Notes under the pieces: generated by a model
Databases searched by the model: none
Told to the model about the DNA's origin: nothing
The model's input: only the letters and a program-made list of their open reading frames with translations
Shown here: one piece after another, positions 5,461-7,859 of the stretch
Position numbering within the stretch: position 1 is the stretch's first letter
How the letters are laid out: each line of letters begins with the position of its first letter
Source of the DNA: Alphaproteobacteria bacterium
GTDB taxonomy: Bacteria; Pseudomonadota; Alphaproteobacteria; Reyranellales; Reyranellaceae
Assembly: GCA_005884705.1 (NCBI GenBank)
Contig: VBAF01000091.1
Coordinates: 1-7,859 of the forward strand
Direction of reading: 5' to 3'
Length of the DNA: 7,859 nucleotides
Program-made: the position numbers and the translations under genes

Positions 5461-7131
5461 ATGGTCGGACGCCTGCGCCTCTGGTCGGCCTATATCCTCC
5501 TCACCTATGTCACGCTCCACCTGATCAACCATTCGCTCGGCCTGGTCTCGCTGCGCGTGCTCGAGGACGGCCGCCAGTGGTTCGTCTATGTCTGGAAGAG
5601 CCTGCCCGGCCAGATCGCGCTCTACGGCGCGCTCCTGATCCATTTCTCGCTGGCGCTGTGGGCGGTGGTGCGCCGCCGCTCGTTCCGGCTCTCGGTGTGG
5701 GAATGGACGCAGCTGGTGCTCGGCGCGTCGATCATCCCGATCGCCGCGGTGCATGTCGTGGGCACGCGCGTCGCGCACGACTACTACGGCGTGGAGCCGA
5801 GCTATCCCTGGGTGCTGGCCTCGCTGGTCGTCGGCGGCTGGCTCGGCATCGCGCGCCAGTTCTCGCTTCCCCTGGTGGTGTGGATCCATGCCTGCATCGG
5901 CATCCACTTCGCCTGGCGCCTCAGGCCGTGGTACCGCGACTGGCTGCCTGTCCTCTACGCCGTTGCCTTGTTGGTGCCGGCGGCCGGCATCGCCGGCGCA
6001 GCAGTTGCCCTGCGCGACTTCGCCGAACTCGCCCAGCAGCCCGGCTTCCTGCGCGAGGTGTTCGCGCGGGCGCAGGCGCCCGATGCGCAGTCGGCAGCCG
6101 AGCTCTACCGGATCGCCGACGCTCTGATGGCCGGCGCCCTGCTGCTACTGGCCGCTTCCTTCGCGGCCCGCCCGGTACGCGATTTCTGGGAGCGGCGCGC
6201 CGGCGTCGTCCATCTCGCCTACGGCGACCGCAAGCGGGTTGATCTGCCGGCGGGCTTGAGCGTGCTCGAGATGAGCCGCATCGCCGGCATCCCGCACGCT
6301 TCGGTGTGCGGCGGCCGCGGTCGCTGCTCGACCTGCCGGGTGCGGGTGGGCGGCGCCGACCGCGCCAAGCTGCCGCCGCCCTCGCCCGAGGAACAGAAGG
6401 TGCTGGCCCGCGTCGGCGCGCCGCAGAACGTGCGGCTCGCCTGCCAGCTCCGGCCGCCGCCGGGGCGCTATCGCATCACGCCGCTGCTGCCGCCGACGTC
6501 GGGGCCGGTCGAGGCCTATCGCCGCCAGCCGCAGGCACATGGCGGCGAGCGCTATGTCGCGATCCTGTTCGCCGACATCAGGGGGTTCACCTCGATCTCC
6601 GAGGGCCGCCTGCCCTACGACGTGGTGTTCCTGCTCAACCGCTATTTCCGCGCCACCGGCCAGGCGGTGCAGGCGGCCGGCGGCCGGCTCGACAAGTTCA
6701 TCGGCGATGGCGTGATGGCGATCTTCGGCCTCGACCGCGAGCCCGATGTCGCCTGCCGCCAGGCGCTCGACGCCGCGCGCCGCATGGCGCTGGCGCTCGA
6801 CGATCTCAACGAGGCGATGTCCGGCGACCTCGATCAGCCCTTGCGAATCGGCATCGGCCTGCATGCCGGCCCGGCGATCGTGGGCGAGATGGGCTACGAC
6901 CGGGCGGCTTCCCTCACCGCGATCGGCGACACGGTGAACACGGCAAGCCGGCTCGAAAGCCTCACCAAGGAGTTCAAGGTCGAGCTGGTCGTCTCGCAGG
7001 AGCTGCTCGACCGCGCCGGGGTCGATCTCTCCGCCGCGCCGGCGCACGAGGTGGACATCCGCGGGCGGCAGGGCAAGCTTGTGGTCCGCGCGGTCGTCCA
7101 GGCGCGCGACCTCACGAGCTTGTCATCCTGA
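5461..7131 (+). CDS. Membrane-anchored class III adenylate cyclase with a [2Fe-2S] ferredoxin domain and a probable heme-b anchor
   Basis: A 556-residue three-module protein. Residues 1-240 form about six or seven membrane helices (roughly 9-29, 50-70, 83-102, 117-135, 138-153, 160-184, 219-236), with histidines in or near them: His20, His24, His61, His98, His143, His149. This looks like a succinate dehydrogenase/fumarate reductase-type heme-b anchor. Residues 248-345 are a plant-type ferredoxin domain: CGGRGRCSTC gives Cys283, Cys289 and Cys292 (C-X5-C-X2-C), and RLACQL gives Cys328. Residues 364-545 are a complete cyclase domain: metal Asp372 (LFADIRGFT) and Asp416 (KFIGDGVMAIFG), adenine-specifying Lys412 and Asp490, then Asn493 and Arg497 (GDTVNTASRLES). 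The Lys/Asp pair predicts ATP to cAMP. Sinorhizobium CyaC is a known quinone-responsive diheme relative, as I recall. The likely role is turning quinone-pool or electron-flow state into cAMP. The stop codon lies inside a repeat-like element. Confidence 0.93.
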   Translation: MVGRLRLWSAYILLTYVTLHLINHSLGLVSLRVLEDGRQWFVYVWKSLPGQIALYGALLIHFSLALWAVVRRRSFRLSVWEWTQLVLGASIIPIAAVHVVGTRVAHDYYGVEPSYPWVLASLVVGGWLGIARQFSLPLVVWIHACIGIHFAWRLRPWYRDWLPVLYAVALLVPAAGIAGAAVALRDFAELAQQPGFLREVFARAQAPDAQSAAELYRIADALMAGALLLLAASFAARPVRDFWERRAGVVHLAYGDRKRVDLPAGLSVLEMSRIAGIPHASVCGGRGRCSTCRVRVGGADRAKLPPPSPEEQKVLARVGAPQNVRLACQLRPPPGRYRITPLLPPTSGPVEAYRRQPQAHGGERYVAILFADIRGFTSISEGRLPYDVVFLLNRYFRATGQAVQAAGGRLDKFIGDGVMAIFGLDREPDVACRQALDAARRMALALDDLNEAMSGDLDQPLRIGIGLHAGPAIVGEMGYDRAASLTAIGDTVNTASRLESLTKEFKVELVVSQELLDRAGVDLSAAPAHEVDIRGRQGKLVVRAVVQARDLTSLSS

Positions 7132-7161
7132 TTTCGTTGCGCGAGCCGGTAGGCAGGATGA
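7123..7161. repeat. Inverted repeat at the cyclase 3' end, diverged REP-like copy D
   Basis: TCATCCTG (7123-7130) and CAGGATGA (7154-7161) are perfect inverted copies around 23 bases. With the preceding TG it reads TGTCATCCTGA, close to the end sequence of the complete repeat at 4360-4427. It holds the cyclase stop codon and its last two serine codons. It may form an mRNA hairpin between the cyclase and TPR genes. The middle part does not match the other copies, so family membership is uncertain. Confidence 0.5.
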
Positions 7162-7173
7162 ATTTGAGCAAAC

Positions 7174-7180
7174 AAGGAGG
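7174..7180 (+). promoter_or_regulatory. Strong ribosome binding site of the TPR gene
   Basis: AAGGAGG, a near-perfect Shine-Dalgarno sequence, ends 6 bases before the ATG at 7187. It decides the start among several possible ones in a frame that is open from upstream, and places a clean signal peptide at the N-terminus. It is the strongest ribosome site in the window, suggesting high expression. Confidence 0.9.
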
Positions 7181-7186
7181 CCGATC

Positions 7187-7675
7187 ATGCGCACTCACTT
7201 AACGATCCTGATGGCGGCGCTGGCGATTGCGGCATCAGCCGGCGGCGCCTGGGCGATGGGCAACGATCCGAAGCCTTCCCCGTCGTCGGCGACCCCGGCG
7301 GGCGACCCGAACTACGCAAGCGCCAAGGCGATGATCGAGGCGAAGAACTACGGCGGAGCGATCCCGCTGCTGCAGCAGGTTGTCGCCAAGAACCCGAAGA
7401 ACGCCGATGCCTACAATCTCTTGGGCTATGCCACCCGCAAGTCGGGCAATCCGCAAGGTTCGCTGCAGTACTACACCACGGCGCTGCAGATCGATCCCAA
7501 GCATCTCGGCGCCAACGAATATATCGGTGAGGCCTATCTGATGCTCGACCAGCCGCAGCAGGCCGCGCAGCACCTCGCCCGGCTCGACCAGCTCTGCGTG
7601 TTCGGCTGTGCGGAACATCGCGAGCTCAAGGCAGCGATCGCCAACTATAAGGCCGGCAAGAAGCCGACGAACTAG
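7187..7675 (+). CDS. Exported tetratricopeptide repeat protein
   Basis: A 162-residue protein starting MRTHLTILMAALAIAASAGG. Residues 1-23 form a signal peptide ending AWA, with likely cleavage before MGNDPKP, so the mature protein should be periplasmic or secreted; a short Pro/Ser-rich linker (28-41) follows. Two to three TPR units are seen: about 42-73 (NYASAKAMIEAKNYGGAIPL), 74-107 (ADAYNLLGYATRKSGNPQGS, then LQYYTTALQIDP) and 108-134 (LGANEYIGEAYLMLDQPQQA). The tail has LCVFGCAEHRELKAAIANY with Cys137 and Cys141, a conserved-looking ending in this type of small alphaproteobacterial TPR protein. TPRs bind partner proteins; the partner is unknown. It follows the membrane cyclase on the same strand with a 55-base gap containing a hairpin, so it may be translated from the same or its own message. 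Confidence 0.9.
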   Translation: MRTHLTILMAALAIAASAGGAWAMGNDPKPSPSSATPAGDPNYASAKAMIEAKNYGGAIPLLQQVVAKNPKNADAYNLLGYATRKSGNPQGSLQYYTTALQIDPKHLGANEYIGEAYLMLDQPQQAAQHLARLDQLCVFGCAEHRELKAAIANYKAGKKPTN

Positions 7676-7686
7676 CGGAGCTGGTT

Positions 7687-7736
7687 CGTCGCCCCGAGCG
7701 CAGCCGAGGGGCCTCTTTTCGGCGGTCGGGACGACG
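7687..7736. repeat. REP-like dispersed repeat, copy C (diverged)
   Basis: GTCGCCCCGAGCGCAGC followed by CGAGGGG resembles the arm of the palindrome at 4360-4427 with a few changes and one inserted base. The outer ends, 7687-7697 and 7726-7736, are inverted copies matching at 10 of 11 positions, so this is also a foldable element. It begins 11 bases after the TPR stop. Confidence 0.65.
7691..7719 (+). terminator. Possible intrinsic terminator of the TPR gene
   Basis: GCCCC (7691-7695) can pair with GGGGC (7708-7712) across a 12-base loop, followed by CTC and TTTT (7716-7719). It lies 15 bases past the TPR stop and is built from the repeat copy there. The stem is short and the T run brief, so efficiency is uncertain. 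Confidence 0.45.
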
Positions 7737-7768
7737 GGTGCGCCATCCCTGAGCTCGCGCTATGCTCG

Positions 7769-7792
7769 CGTCATAAACGACCGTTTATGACG
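7769..7792. promoter_or_regulatory. Perfect 24-bp palindrome, probable operator of the downstream gene
   Basis: CGTCATAAACG (7769-7779) and its exact inverted copy (7782-7792) are separated by AC. The palindrome ends 16 bases before the ATG of the last gene. A TATGCT hexamer (7761-7766) stands just before it and could be the -10 box, which would put the palindrome over the transcription start, a standard repressor position. The A/T-rich arms in GC-rich DNA and the perfect symmetry favour a dimeric regulator such as a TetR-type protein; which one is unknown. Confidence 0.7.
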
Positions 7793-7808
7793 TGCCCCGG
7801 GAGGGCTT

Positions 7809-7859
7809 ATGAGCAGCACCCCGCTTCCCCTCGTCTTCGGCGACTACGCGCTGGAGGAC
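7809..7859 (+). CDS. Start of an unidentified gene (17 codons)
   Basis: An ATG preceded by GGGAGGG opens a frame reading MSSTPLPLVFGDYALED to the window edge. Its position right after a perfect palindrome and a strong ribosome site supports a real, regulated gene. Too little is visible to assign a family, and the residues are not a signature I recognise. Confidence 0.6.
   Translation, partial: MSSTPLPLVFGDYALED

Noticed and set aside
6145..7202. Long frames on both strands within the cyclase region
   Set aside because: They are shifted or antisense readings of the ferredoxin and cyclase domains and have no domain of their own.
7608..7790. 60-codon open frame across the TPR end and the repeat
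   Set aside because: Out of frame with the TPR gene, rich in Arg/Ser/Pro, and ends in the palindrome; no ribosome site.

Overview
The window is GC-rich, tightly packed bacterial DNA. Its gene families and its dispersed GTCATCCCGAGCG-type intergenic palindromes fit an alphaproteobacterium. That assignment is an inference from style and gene content; no rRNA or other marker gene is present.

Left half (minus strand, read right to left): a TetR-type regulator (3554-2895), then a compact three-gene cassette: an SxtJ-family membrane protein (2810-2379), a 50-residue DUF5989/SxtK-like membrane peptide (2359-2207) and a full-length NodU/CmcH-type carbamoyltransferase (2185-350). Intergenic gaps in the cassette are about 20 bp. 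The same trio surrounds the carbamoyltransferase of saxitoxin clusters and occurs in many bacteria that make no saxitoxin. No biosynthetic enzyme that would reveal the carbamoylated substrate is visible. A quinone oxidoreductase (307 down to base 1) runs off the left edge.

Right half (plus strand): starting divergently from the TetR gene are a HAD hydrolase (3671-4336), a 68-bp repeat palindrome, a 26-codon open frame that looks like the amputated start of an acyl-CoA carboxylase beta subunit, recX (4524-5078), arsC (5097-5447), a 556-residue membrane adenylate cyclase (5461-7131), a secreted TPR protein (7187-7675), and the first 17 codons of another gene behind a perfect palindromic operator-like site.

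The most interesting protein is the cyclase. It joins a His-rich membrane domain (probable heme-b anchor), a plant-type [2Fe-2S] ferredoxin domain and a class III adenylate cyclase domain in one chain, so it looks like a redox-to-cAMP converter. Other points of interest are the orphan carbamoyltransferase cassette with a large inverted repeat in front of it, related REP-like palindromes at four gene boundaries, and the mini-ORF coupled to recX by an ATGA overlap. I found no tRNA, rRNA, CRISPR, transposase or phage gene.
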